Source: an uncultured Bradyrhizobium sp.
GTDB lineage: Bacteria; Pseudomonadota; Alphaproteobacteria; Rhizobiales; Xanthobacteraceae
Length of the DNA: 64,000 nucleotides
Direction of reading: 5' to 3'
Assembly (NCBI RefSeq): GCF_947648125.1
Contig: NZ_CANSMR010000001.1
Location: forward strand, 558,001 to 622,000
In this document: positions 1-9,263 of the stretch, in pieces
How the letters are laid out: the number at the start of each line of letters is the position of its first letter
Position numbering within the stretch: position 1 is the stretch's first letter
The notes under the pieces: generated by a model
Seen by the model: only the letters and a program-made list of their open reading frames with translations
The model's database searches: none
What the model was told of the DNA's origin: nothing
Translations under genes and position numbers: made by a program

Positions 1-59
1 CGGCGGTCATCCTTGGTACCTTTCCGATGAAGATTACAATAAGTGGATGCTGCGAACGC

Positions 60-240
60 CAGACGGCGGAGACCGCCGCCTAGCGCAGCGCGAGTGAGCT
101 AGCTCCGCGCAATCCGTTCGACGCGATCTCGCCTCGGAGCCTTGTGCCCGTCTAGGTAGGCTGGCATGTCGAGCGACAACGGGGCGACCTGCGCTTGTTG
201 GCTCGCTCCCGCCACTCGCCCATGGCTTCTTCACATCTAG
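60..240 (-). pseudogene. Degenerate gene 3' end, copy 1, with hairpin
   Basis: Read on the minus strand, about 240 to 98 encodes an open stretch containing the peptide APLSLDMPAYLDG and ending at a stop near 98. It is followed by a GC-rich stem-loop at about 60-80 (AGACGGCGG/CCGCCGCCT, one mismatch). A second copy with the same layout lies at 944-1123. An in-frame stop precedes this copy, so no complete gene is visible. I do not recognise the family. Confidence 0.3.
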
Positions 241-285
241 CGCAAGTCTGTAGAGATCGCGTCGGAAACTTCCCCCAACGCCAGT

Positions 286-798
286 CTACGGCATGAATAT
301 CTGCGCCACGCTCAGATTCAACCCGTAGGATGCACCGGTCGGATAGGGAGGAATGGGCTGATCCGGCCATTCGCCCTTGCCATTATCACCGCGGAGCCAC
401 GCCCACTGCGTTACCCCATTGACGCAGGGAGCGATCGCGGTGCCATTCGTGCGCGACCCGCCAGTAGGTAATACCGAGATTGTCTGGTTAACATAACTGC
501 CGGGTGTGTACACGGAAGCGCCAGATGCGGGTGACCGGAATGCCACCGCAAGGTCGGCGATGCTTGTTCCTGTCCCGCTGGTGATGATCAAAAAACCCCG
601 AATATCGACCGCGAGCGCCGTCGCTGGCACTCCGATGCTTTTCAAGTCTAGGTCGTGCCATGCGTTCGGGGTTGGGATCGCACCTGCGGGTTGGCCGCAT
701 AGTTGGAAAACGCCAGTAGCAGTATTGAGAAAGACAGCGGGGAATTCGACGGGGGACAGTGAAGGTATCAGGACATTGGTCGCGGTCTGCCATGGCAT
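286..798 (-). CDS. Hypothetical protein, 170 aa
   Basis: This is an open frame of 170 codons starting at ATG 798, with a weak GGAACC-like ribosome site upstream. The protein is rich in Gly, Ala, Thr and Pro with few charged residues. It has no clear signal peptide or membrane segment and no motif I recognise. Its composition is that of an extracellular beta-structured or phage-structural protein, but this is only an impression. It sits alone between two degenerate gene ends, so it may be a relic of an accessory element. Other frames over the same DNA are shorter and look like noise. Confidence 0.4.
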   Translation of the reverse strand: MPWQTATNVLIPSLSPVEFPAVFLNTATGVFQLCGQPAGAIPTPNAWHDLDLKSIGVPATALAVDIRGFLIITSGTGTSIADLAVAFRSPASGASVYTPGSYVNQTISVLPTGGSRTNGTAIAPCVNGVTQWAWLRGDNGKGEWPDQPIPPYPTGASYGLNLSVAQIFMP

Positions 799-1754
799 TG
801 AGGTGGTTCCCTAGGTTAATTAGCTTGTGGGCGATTGCGCCACGGCGACACTTGACATGCGAACTTCGCCAAACGTGTGACAATCTAAGATTGATGTATA
901 GTAAAATAGGCATGAGGGTTGTGAGTAGCGGTGAGGCACTAGGCGGCGCCGCTGCCGCCTGGTGGTGTGCTCGCTACCGTCGCTCTTGCAAGCGCTCCGA
1001 CACAGTCTCACCTCGGAGCATCATACCTTCCAAGTAGGTCGGATCGTCGAGTGACAATGGTGCGTCTATCCGACCGCGCGCAATCGTTGGGTAGTCGCGG
1101 CTGTGTTTCCGGCAGAGCTATTTGGCCCGGCCCGGTGCATCATCGGGACGGAGCGTGTGCGAAGCTAGTTCCATCCAGAGGTCGCGCGCGTGCTGGGGGG
1201 AGGTATCGCGGTGAGCCATTCGAAGCCGCCGGCCTTGGGCTCATAGAACGGGATCTTCTTTGCTGCCGTGACGCTGTTTCTGGCGCAAGAACGGTACTCC
1301 GCACCGGCGTAACACCACTGGAAGCTTTGCAACGAGTGGAAGCTTCCGGGGAGGCGCTCGCTGCGCATGATTCGTTGTCGTCCGGTCGCGTGACGCGCAA
1401 GAGGTCCAAAGCCAGCTAGGATTTCGAACGCCATCGACCATCGCATGCCAGTCGGGTGCCGCGCTGCTTTGCGGATGGCTTCCACTCAGGCTCTTTCAAC
1501 TCGCAGCACCGCTGCGGCTTACTTGCTGCTGGTCTGACCGGTTAGACGTTCTAATCCCGGTGAGGGCGAATGTTTGGAGAGCGGTCGCGCGACAAAACCG
1601 ATGTGCTCTCAGCGCCATTCCGGCGTGCCTATGTTGCAAAAAGAAAGTTAGTTTTGGAAAAGTTGTAGATCTGGTTGACGGCTCGCACAGGTTTTGTATC
1701 TAGAGGTTGTATTCTGTTGCCGAGTTTTGCGCCGATTGGAAGGGGAGTTGGGGG
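799..1754. other. Gene-poor stretch before the SpvB-like gene
   Basis: No intact gene is convincing here. Apart from the degenerate gene end at 944-1123, only short overlapping frames occur. The minus-strand frame between 1241 and 1441 is the same frame as that gene end but is broken by stops, which suggests an old decayed coding region. The promoter of the 1755 gene should lie in the last 150 bases, which are locally AT-richer, but I cannot name -35 and -10 boxes with confidence. Confidence 0.4.
944..1123 (-). pseudogene. Degenerate gene 3' end, copy 2, with hairpin
   Basis: Read on the minus strand, the frame contains APLSLDDPTYLEG and ends with a TAG at 974-976. A stem-loop with a perfect 7-bp stem (AGGCGGC/GCCGCCT) follows at about 944-963. 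An in-frame TAG near 1123 and another stop further upstream show it is broken. Copy 1 at 60-240 shares the APLSLDxPxYLxG peptide, the stop position and a hairpin of similar sequence, so the two are diverged copies of one gene end. Family unknown. Confidence 0.35.
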
Positions 1755-4712
1755 ATGCAGGTGGATAGCATCGTTGGCCGTCGCCAACGCGTGTTTGCGT
1801 ACGTGTCCAAGGCGGTTTTTGCTCTATCTGCTTTTCATCTAGCTTTGCTTCCAACTGGCGCCTCTTCAGGTACGATGGCGCTTCAGGGCCAGTTCACAGT
1901 TGGTCAGAGTGGGGCCGGCACCTACAGTATTCCTATCGCGGTGCCGCCAGGAACGGCCGGCATGGCTCCGACTCTGTCTCTCCAATACAGCAGTCAAGAT
2001 GGCGACGGTCTGCTGGGAATGGGGTGGACCCTCGCCGGCTTGCCGTCGATCGCGCGCTGTCCGCGAACGTTGGCGCAGGATGGTGTGGTCGGTAGCGTAA
2101 ATTATGATGCTAACGATCGCTTTTGTCTGGATGGGCAGCGGCTCGTCGCTTTCAACGGCGTTTATGGAGCCGATGGCACCGAGTATCGCACTGAGATTGA
2201 CGCGTTCTCGAAGGTCATTTCCCACGGCGCCGCGGGCAGCGGGCCGGCCTGGTTCGAAGTGCATACGAAGTCCGGCCAAGTGATGGAGTTCGGACGTACG
2301 ACCGATTCGCTTATTCTGGCTCAGGGAAAGACCACCGCGCGATTGTGGGCGGTCAACAAGGTGAGTGACGTCAAGACCAACTATTTCGCGGTTACCTACA
2401 TCAACGACACGATTAATGGCCAATATTATCCGAGCAGGATCGATTATACCGGCAACGTAACAGCGTCTGTTGGCGCCTACAATTCCGTGCAGTTCGTTTA
2501 TGCAGCTAAGCCAGATATCACTCCGCGCTATCAGGCCGGATCGCTGTCTCAGACCACCGTCCGCCTGACCGACGTCAAAACTTATGCCGGAGCTAGCCTC
2601 ACGACAGACTATCAACTTGCTTACGACCGAAGCCCATCCACTCAGTCCAGCCGGCTAACGAATGTGACAGTGTGTGATGGGAGTGGCAACTGCCTTCCCT
2701 CAACTGTCTTCGCGGCACAGAACGGCGCATCGGCGCCAACTCAGAATTTGTTGAACCTTGCGAACGCCGATGGCACCTACATCGGTTGGACGGCGACTTT
2801 CGCTGATTTTAACGGGGACGGAAAGACCGACGTCTTCTGGGATAATCAGTACCCCAACACGGACGGTCGGTCGTCTGGCAATCGCATCATCTGGATGAGC
2901 AACGGCGATGGCACGTTTACTGCAACTTCCAATGTCGCTGGAGCTGATGGTTACTACAAGGGGTGGCATGCCTTGTTCGGCGACTTCAATGGTGACGGAA
3001 AGAGCGACATTCTCTGGGATGACGCGGGCGGCTATGCGGACGGCAGGTCATCTGGCCATCGCATACTTTGGATCAGCAATGGTGACGGCACATTCAACAT
3101 CATTGGCAACGTTGCCGGGGTAGACGGCTATTATATCGGCTGGCGCGCTTACCTCGTCGATCTGAACGGAGATGGAAAGACCGACATCTGGTGGGACAAT
3201 CAGGCCGGTTATTCAGATGGCCGTTCGTCGGGCAATCGGAATGCTTGGATCAGCAATGGTGACGGAACGTTCTCCACCATCGGCAATGTTGCGGGGGCGG
3301 ACGGCTACTTCATTGGGTGGCGTGCACAGTTCGCAGATATCAACGGTGATGGAAAGACGGACATTGTCTGGGACTACAGCAATTATGCGGATGGTCGATC
3401 GTCCGGCACCAGGATTCTCTGGATCAACACCGGGAACAATTCGTTCGCTCAGACCAATAACTTTGCCGGTGCAGACGGCTACTACATTGGGTGGCGAGCT
3501 TTGTTCGCTGATTTCAATGGCGATGGAAAGACCGACATCCTGTGGGATTACCAAAATGGCTACAATGATGGCCGTTCGTCGGGGAAGCGCGTGTTGTGGC
3601 TTAGCAGGGGGGACGGGACGTTTGCGGGCATCTCGAACGTTGCAGGGCTCGATGGCTACTATGTCGGATGGCGTTGCCTGTTTGCAGACTTCAATGGTGA
3701 CGGCAAGGCCGACATTTTGTGGGACAATGAGTCTGCGGATGGCCGGTCTCTGGGCCAGCGGATTCTGTGGCTCAGCAACGGCGACGGCACCTTTTCGATA
3801 AACTCCAACGTTGGCGGGTTCGATAGCTACTACAACGGATGGTTCCCGGCGCTCGCTGATTTCAACGGCGATGGCAAGGCGGATGTATTTTGGAATCTGG
3901 TCGATCCGGGCACGCTATCTAACGTCAGTACGCAGCCTAACGCCAATCAGGCCCAATGGGCCGCAATGGGGGGGGCGACGCCCAATCAATCCAACGTCCC
4001 TTCGCAGGGCAAGCGGAGCATGTGGTTAAGTGATGGTGTCTCGCCGGATTTGGTTGGCACAATAACGACTGGCCTTGGTGCGAAGACCGCGATCTCATAC
4101 TTGCCGCTGTCGAACGGCGGTGTCTACAGCAAGGATACGACCGCGGTTTATCCGCAGGTGGATTGGCAATCCGCGATGAATGTGGTGTCGCAGGTCGGTG
4201 TTTCGAACGGCGTCGGGGGAACGTATAGCTCGACGTATCGGTATGCTGGAGCAAAGCTCGATTTGAGCGGAAGAGGTTTCCTTGGGTTCCGGCAGATGAC
4301 GGTAAAGGATCTTCAGACCAACATCTCCGACTCGACGACGTACCGGCAGGACTTCCCGTATATCGGGCTGGTGTCGTCGGCGACACGGACCATCGGCACG
4401 CAGACGCTGGGGCAGTCGACCAACACCTATCAACTCAGCAACCTGCTCGGTGGAACAGCGATCAGCCCGGGAAGCGCGCCCTACCGGGTGTCGTTGTCGC
4501 AGAACGTCTCGACTGGCTTCGACCTGGATGGCTCAGCACTGCCGGCAGTGACCACGACGAACCAGTACGACGCCTACAACAATGCGACACAGGTCGTGGT
4601 GTCGACGCCGGACGGCTTCAGCAAGACGACGACAAATACCTACACCAATGACTACACCAACTGGTATCTCGGCCGGCTGACTCGGGCCTCGGTCACCAGC
4701 GTCGCGCCGTAG
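1755..4712 (+). CDS. Secreted SpvB / FG-GAP repeat / TcdB-mid protein (TcB-like)
   Basis: I chose ATG 1755, directly behind a GGGGAGTTGGGGG ribosome site, over an upstream TTG at 1707; this gives 985 aa. Residues 1 to about 37 form a Sec signal peptide (basic start, hydrophobic stretch, cleavage near GASS). Next comes a SpvB-type N-terminal region (residues ~45-330, with SIPIAVPPGTAGMAP and LSLQYSS). Seven ~59-residue FG-GAP/VCBS repeats follow (residues ~348-730), each with a DFNGDGKxD calcium-binding loop and most with a DGRSSG motif. A TcdB-mid-like region ends the protein. In Tc toxins this architecture is the TcB half of the cage that encloses the toxin. The RHS gene 128 bases downstream would supply the TcC half. 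The domain assignment is firm; the shared-cage role is inferred. Confidence 0.85.
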   Translation: MQVDSIVGRRQRVFAYVSKAVFALSAFHLALLPTGASSGTMALQGQFTVGQSGAGTYSIPIAVPPGTAGMAPTLSLQYSSQDGDGLLGMGWTLAGLPSIARCPRTLAQDGVVGSVNYDANDRFCLDGQRLVAFNGVYGADGTEYRTEIDAFSKVISHGAAGSGPAWFEVHTKSGQVMEFGRTTDSLILAQGKTTARLWAVNKVSDVKTNYFAVTYINDTINGQYYPSRIDYTGNVTASVGAYNSVQFVYAAKPDITPRYQAGSLSQTTVRLTDVKTYAGASLTTDYQLAYDRSPSTQSSRLTNVTVCDGSGNCLPSTVFAAQNGASAPTQNLLNLANADGTYIGWTATFADFNGDGKTDVFWDNQYPNTDGRSSGNRIIWMSNGDGTFTATSNVAGADGYYKGWHALFGDFNGDGKSDILWDDAGGYADGRSSGHRILWISNGDGTFNIIGNVAGVDGYYIGWRAYLVDLNGDGKTDIWWDNQAGYSDGRSSGNRNAWISNGDGTFSTIGNVAGADGYFIGWRAQFADINGDGKTDIVWDYSNYADGRSSGTRILWINTGNNSFAQTNNFAGADGYYIGWRALFADFNGDGKTDILWDYQNGYNDGRSSGKRVLWLSRGDGTFAGISNVAGLDGYYVGWRCLFADFNGDGKADILWDNESADGRSLGQRILWLSNGDGTFSINSNVGGFDSYYNGWFPALADFNGDGKADVFWNLVDPGTLSNVSTQPNANQAQWAAMGGATPNQSNVPSQGKRSMWLSDGVSPDLVGTITTGLGAKTAISYLPLSNGGVYSKDTTAVYPQVDWQSAMNVVSQVGVSNGVGGTYSSTYRYAGAKLDLSGRGFLGFRQMTVKDLQTNISDSTTYRQDFPYIGLVSSATRTIGTQTLGQSTNTYQLSNLLGGTAISPGSAPYRVSLSQNVSTGFDLDGSALPAVTTTNQYDAYNNATQVVVSTPDGFSKTTTNTYTNDYTNWYLGRLTRASVTSVAP
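2797..3950 (+). repeat. Seven in-frame FG-GAP/VCBS repeats of about 177 bp
   Basis: Seven consecutive units each encode D(F/L/I)NGDGKxD, then a tryptophan-containing strand, DGRSSG, a W-(I/L)SNGDGTF segment and a DGYYxGWRA segment. Units 2 to 5 are the most alike. Unit 7 keeps the calcium loop but its second half diverges. The periodicity is about 59 codons. Repeats of this kind fold as blades of a beta-propeller, so seven units would fit a closed seven-bladed propeller. Confidence 0.85.
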
Positions 4713-4840
4713 CGTGCGGCGCTAAGCTCTCTCTGTCGCGCGCGTTTTGTCGATCAAGTTCGGCGCCCGTTGGCGTCCCGCGTAGCTGCGTGCGAATCCA
4801 GACGTAAAGAATTCCTTTTGGGGTTTTGGGGAATAATGCC

Positions 4841-7800
4841 ATGAGCAAGATCGCGACCTCGTCGATGGTGGCAGCTGCCGTCGTGATGCTGTCAACCCAG
4901 GCCTGGGCCGACACCATCACGCGCACCTCATCGTTCGGTTATGATTCCACCGGATTGCTGAATCAGGAAGTGGTGGAGCCCAATACCCCGGCATTGCGGC
5001 TGCAGACCGATTACACTTACGACGCCTTTGGCAACACGTTGACCGTCACGGTAAGCGGCGCCGACATCGCGAGCCGCGGCAGCAGCAGCACGTTCGATGC
5101 CAAGGGCCAATTCGTCACCACCAACACCAATGCGCTCGGCCAGAGCGAAAGCCTTCAGTACGATGCGCGGCTAGGCAAGTCGACCAGCCAGACCGGGCCC
5201 AACGGCCTGACCACAACCTTCAGCTACGACAGCTTCGGCCGCAAGATCGGCGAGGTGCATGCCGACGGCACCCAGGCCAAGCTGGCCTACAAATTCTGCA
5301 GCGGATACGCCGGTGGCGCCGCTACCTGTCCGGCCGGTGCGGTCTACCTGATCACGACGTCGTCCTACGCGGCTGACGGCACTACGCTGAACGCGCCGAC
5401 TGTCACGGTCTATTTCGATATGCTCGAGCGCGAGACCTCGCGCGAGACCCAGGGTTTTGATGGCAGCACCGTGCGTGCCGTCAAACAATACGATGCGCTC
5501 AGCCGGGTCTCACTCACCAGCAGGCCCTATGCTGCCTCCGGCGGCACGCCGCAATACACCACGTATACCTATGATGCGCTGGGGCGCGTGGTGACCCAGA
5601 CTGAGCCCGATGGCAGCGTGACCACCAGCGCCTATCACGGGCTGACGGTCACCGCGACCAACGCGCTGAACCAGACCCGCACGGTCATCAAGAACAGCCA
5701 GAGCCAGGTGGTGTCGGTCACCGACGCGCTCGGCAAGACCATGACTTATGCCTATGACGCCGTCGGCAACATGGTGCAGACCACCGATCCCGACAGCAAT
5801 GTGGTGAAAGCTGGCTACGACTTGCGGGGCCGCAAGATCTCGAGCCTCGATCCTGATCTAGGTTACTGGACCTACTCCTACAACACGCTTGGGCAGGCGG
5901 TCAGCCAGACCGATGCCAAGGGCCAGGTCACGACGATCAGCTACGACAAGCTCAATCGCATGGTGCAGCGCGCCGAACCTGACATGACCAGTGTCTGGAC
6001 CTACGACACCGCAGCGCATGGTATCGGCAAGCTCGCCTCATCAGCCATCATCGCAGGCACCGGCAACGGCTTTGCCCGCAGTATCAGCTATGACGTGCTG
6101 GGCCGCCCCGCGCAGGTATCGACCACCATCGATGGCGCAAGCTATGTGATGGCGGCTGCCTATGATAGCAACAGTCGTCTCACCAAGGTGACCTATCCGT
6201 CCGGCTTCACCGCTCGCTATGGCTACAACAGTCTTGGTTACGCCAACCAGTTGCTCGATGACGCCACCGGCCAGGTGCACTGGACCACGAACGCGATGGA
6301 CGCGGAAGGTCATCTGACCCAGCAGACCGCGGGTAACGGCCTCGCCACCGTCCGCACCTTCAGCGCGACTACCGGCCGGCTCTCCGCCATCGTGACCGGC
6401 AGCGCCGGCGCTGTCCAGAATCTCTCCTATACTTATGATCGGCTTGGTAACCCGCTGTCGCGCAGCGATGCCAACACCAATCTGAGCGAAAGCTTCGGCT
6501 ACGACGCGTTGAACCGCCTGACCACGGCAACCGTCAACCTGGCCGCGGGTCCGCTGATCAAGAACTTCTCCTACAGCGCCATCGGCAACATCATCTCGAA
6601 GTCCGACGTCGGCACCTACAGCTACGCGACAGCCGGTTCACCCCTCCCACATGCGGTTGCCGGCATAAGCGGCGGGGCGATCAGCGCTACCTTTACCTAT
6701 GACCCTAACGGCAACCAGACTGCTGGGCTCGGCCGCTCGATCACCTATACCTCCTATAACAAGCCCGCGAGCATCACCCAGGGCACGCGGACCATCAGCT
6801 TCCAGGACGACACCGAGCACCAGCGCTTCAAGCAGGTGACCCCGGAGGGAACAACGCTCTATGTCGCCGCGTTCGGCGTCCTGGCGGAGGTCAGCAATCC
6901 CGGCACTAGCTCGGCCAAGTGGACTGAATATCTCTCGGTCGGCAACGAAAAGGTCGGCATGCGCACCCTGCAGGTCGCCTCGGAGACGCTGACCACGCGC
7001 TACTTCCACACCGACCACCTTGGCTCGATTTCGGTCATCACCGACGAGACCGGCGCCATCGTAGAGCGGCTCTCCTATGACGCCTGGGGCAAGCGGCGCA
7101 ATGCCAACGGCAGCGACGATACCGCCGGCAGCATCACCAGCCAGACCACGCGCGGCTTCACCGGCGAGGAGGAGCTCTCCGTCGCCGGCCTCGTGCATCT
7201 GAACGGTCGTGTCTACGATCCGCTGCTGGCGCGATTCACGTCCGCGGATCCAACCGTTACCGATCCAATGAATGCTCAAGGGTGGAATCGATATTCCTAC
7301 GTCGGCAACGATCCGCTCGCCTTTACTGATCCGAACGGATTCTCCTGGTTCTCGAGCTTCTTCCACTCCGTTGGCAACTTCTTCAGCGGCATTGCTCGCG
7401 ACGTCACGCATTTCTTCCAGACCAATGCGATCGCAAGATCCATCCTCCAGATCGGTGCGACGATAATCCTCAATATCGTCCTTCCTGGATCAGGGGCATT
7501 GGTCGGAGCTCTAGCCGCAGTCGGAGGTGCCGCCATCGCGACCGGGCTATCCGGCGGCAATCTCGGACAGATATTGAAAGCAGCAGCAATAGCAGGTGCG
7601 ACCTACTTCGCATTCAGTGGTCTTGGCCCCACGCCATCGCTCGCATCAATTGCCACAAACCCCGGTACATACATAGCTAATGTGGCGGGATCCGCGGCAG
7701 TTGGTTGCGCTTCGTCGGTTGCTTCCGGCGGTTCCTGTGGGTCCGGGGCGCTGTCGGGAGCCGTCGGGTCAGCGTTGTCGCCAATTACATCATCAGTGTT

Positions 7801-8386
7801 CCAGAATGCTCAGGCCGACATCGGGGAGCGAATTGGCGGTACCATCGTTCAGGCGACCGCAGGGGGCCTCGCGTCGGTCGCTGGTGGCGGAAAATTCGCA
7901 AACGGCGCTGTGACTGGAGCGTTTGCGTATTTGGCAAGACTGAGCGTTGAAGACGCGCGCCGGGATTGGAAGGACGCATACAATTCCGACTTGTGCGCCG
8001 GCACCCGTTATCCAGATCCCGTTTGCGGCCCGGGCACGCGGCTGCTTGAAGGCGGCGGAGGAGGTGTTGCTTCTCGTGGAGGAGAACCTTTTGATCTAGC
8101 TGACCTCGGCAAGGTTCTAAGCAATTGGGTGCGCGGTAAGATTTGGCCAAGTACTCCGGCAGAAATGGAAGCCGGTCTTGGGGTGCCTGGAAGAAGCATT
8201 CCCGACGGACCAACGACGCCTGGTCGAGGCAAAATAGTCTGGACGCCAAACGAGGATACAACTATTACCTATGAAGCTCATCCATATCACCCTAACGCGC
8301 CAGCGTACCATACGGATCCCCATTGGCATCTGGATACTCCAGGAGCTCCCCACCAGCGATTTTTGCCAGGGGATCCTTTGCCTTGA
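4841..8386 (+). CDS. Secreted RHS-repeat protein with C-terminal toxin region
   Basis: ATG 4841 lies behind a GGGGA ribosome site and opens a clear signal peptide (MSKIATSSMV then a hydrophobic core, cleavage after TQAWA); the product is 1181 aa. An upstream TTG at 4826 is less likely. Residues ~35-790 are YD/RHS repeats such as YTYDAFGN and YDALGRV. The RHS-associated core (HTDHLGS, GRVYDPLLARFTSADP) ends at DPNGF near residue 830. The remaining ~350 residues are unlike the shell: first a hydrophobic, glycine-rich stretch, then a His/Pro-rich end (HPYHPNAPAYHTDPHWHLD at about 1147). That is the classic layout of a polymorphic toxin released inside an RHS cage. I do not recognise the toxin fold. 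The next gene is a probable immunity protein. Confidence 0.88.
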   Translation: MSKIATSSMVAAAVVMLSTQAWADTITRTSSFGYDSTGLLNQEVVEPNTPALRLQTDYTYDAFGNTLTVTVSGADIASRGSSSTFDAKGQFVTTNTNALGQSESLQYDARLGKSTSQTGPNGLTTTFSYDSFGRKIGEVHADGTQAKLAYKFCSGYAGGAATCPAGAVYLITTSSYAADGTTLNAPTVTVYFDMLERETSRETQGFDGSTVRAVKQYDALSRVSLTSRPYAASGGTPQYTTYTYDALGRVVTQTEPDGSVTTSAYHGLTVTATNALNQTRTVIKNSQSQVVSVTDALGKTMTYAYDAVGNMVQTTDPDSNVVKAGYDLRGRKISSLDPDLGYWTYSYNTLGQAVSQTDAKGQVTTISYDKLNRMVQRAEPDMTSVWTYDTAAHGIGKLASSAIIAGTGNGFARSISYDVLGRPAQVSTTIDGASYVMAAAYDSNSRLTKVTYPSGFTARYGYNSLGYANQLLDDATGQVHWTTNAMDAEGHLTQQTAGNGLATVRTFSATTGRLSAIVTGSAGAVQNLSYTYDRLGNPLSRSDANTNLSESFGYDALNRLTTATVNLAAGPLIKNFSYSAIGNIISKSDVGTYSYATAGSPLPHAVAGISGGAISATFTYDPNGNQTAGLGRSITYTSYNKPASITQGTRTISFQDDTEHQRFKQVTPEGTTLYVAAFGVLAEVSNPGTSSAKWTEYLSVGNEKVGMRTLQVASETLTTRYFHTDHLGSISVITDETGAIVERLSYDAWGKRRNANGSDDTAGSITSQTTRGFTGEEELSVAGLVHLNGRVYDPLLARFTSADPTVTDPMNAQGWNRYSYVGNDPLAFTDPNGFSWFSSFFHSVGNFFSGIARDVTHFFQTNAIARSILQIGATIILNIVLPGSGALVGALAAVGGAAIATGLSGGNLGQILKAAAIAGATYFAFSGLGPTPSLASIATNPGTYIANVAGSAAVGCASSVASGGSCGSGALSGAVGSALSPITSSVFQNAQADIGERIGGTIVQATAGGLASVAGGGKFANGAVTGAFAYLARLSVEDARRDWKDAYNSDLCAGTRYPDPVCGPGTRLLEGGGGGVASRGGEPFDLADLGKVLSNWVRGKIWPSTPAEMEAGLGVPGRSIPDGPTTPGRGKIVWTPNEDTTITYEAHPYHPNAPAYHTDPHWHLDTPGAPHQRFLPGDPLP

Positions 8387-8402
8387 ACTGTGAGGAGCGG
8401 TC

Positions 8403-8609
8403 ATGAGTATTGCCCCCATCAAATTTGTCGACCGCGGTAGCGGTGACGAGGGAGTAGTACTGGTGCGCGTGCTGGAAGATTCGGTGGGATTAGCTTTATC
8501 ACTTCGAAAGAACGGAGATATTGAGGTCGTGTTCGGAAGTGAAGAGCTAGATCAAGTGATTGTTGCGCTTCAAACGGCGCGTCGCACACTCCTTACTCAT
8601 GAGGGATGA
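8403..8609 (+). CDS. Small acidic protein, candidate immunity protein
   Basis: This 68-aa protein starts at ATG 8403 behind GAGG, 16 bases after the RHS toxin stop, so it is co-transcribed with it. It has no signal peptide and no membrane segment, is acidic, and shows alternating strands and a C-terminal helix. Position, size and charge fit a cytoplasmic immunity protein that binds the RHS C-terminal toxin. It resembles no family I can name, so the role rests on context. Confidence 0.6.
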   Translation: MSIAPIKFVDRGSGDEGVVLVRVLEDSVGLALSLRKNGDIEVVFGSEELDQVIVALQTARRTLLTHEG

Positions 8610-8789
8610 AAGCTCGTATATGCCTTGAATAGCGGGAAGCAACTGCCTTGCGGTAGGCAAATGTCGTGGGCAGCGGAACGAGTTTCGGTGGCAGTGCACT
8701 AAATTGATCAAGCAGGCGGCGCACCGAATGTGGCATGCCCGTCTCGCCTCTATCGTCGCCCCCAAATCATCTGCACCACGTCACTCCGG
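8610..8789. other. Spacer between the immunity gene and the RHS remnant
   Basis: No gene is visible. A short inverted repeat TGCCTT/AGGCA near 8645-8662 is the only structure. It is weak and has no T-tract after it. Confidence 0.3.
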
Positions 8790-9115
8790 CCGACCACAGA
8801 ACGGCAACCAACTGACGGGGGCGGGCTGACGATCGGCTACACGTCGTGCAACCAGCCCGTGGGCATCGCGCGGCGCAGCCACGATGAACTCTAGCACCTG
8901 CGGACCATCAACGCTATCGGCTGGTGACGTCGTCGGGGACGGTGACCTATCTCGTGGCGTTCGGTGCCTTACGGACCGGTTCAAGAGCAACAGCGGTGCG
9001 GCGCGGTGGACCGACTATTTGAGGGCCGGCGGCGCGCTGATCGGCATGCGGGTAACAAGACCACCAAGGTGACCACGCTACGATGAGCACTGGTTGGCTC
9101 TCTGGACTTCGGTAC
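8790..9115 (+). pseudogene. Decayed RHS-core fragment
   Basis: Across shifting frames this stretch encodes a recognisable copy of part of the upstream RHS protein. GLTIGYTSCNQPVGI matches its GRSITYTSYNKPASI. VTSSGTVTYLVAFGAL matches VTPEGTTLYVAAFGVL. ARWTDYLRAGGALIGMR matches AKWTEYLSVGNEKVGMR. The last part resembles the RYFHTDHLGS segment. At least two frameshifts and an in-frame stop destroy it. The order and spacing match residues ~635-730 of the intact protein, so it is a displaced remnant of a second RHS gene. Such leftovers are common downstream of active RHS toxin genes. Confidence 0.75.
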
Positions 9116-9263
9116 GGTAGCCCAACTGCCGTAGCAACCCAGCGCACAATCCAAAGATTCACGTGAATTGCAGTTGGCATAGCTGCACCTGGTGATGTCG
9201 GTCCGCGCAGAATTTATACAACCGGAGATTGAGAACGGATCCGCGTTTCGGACATGTTTGTGG

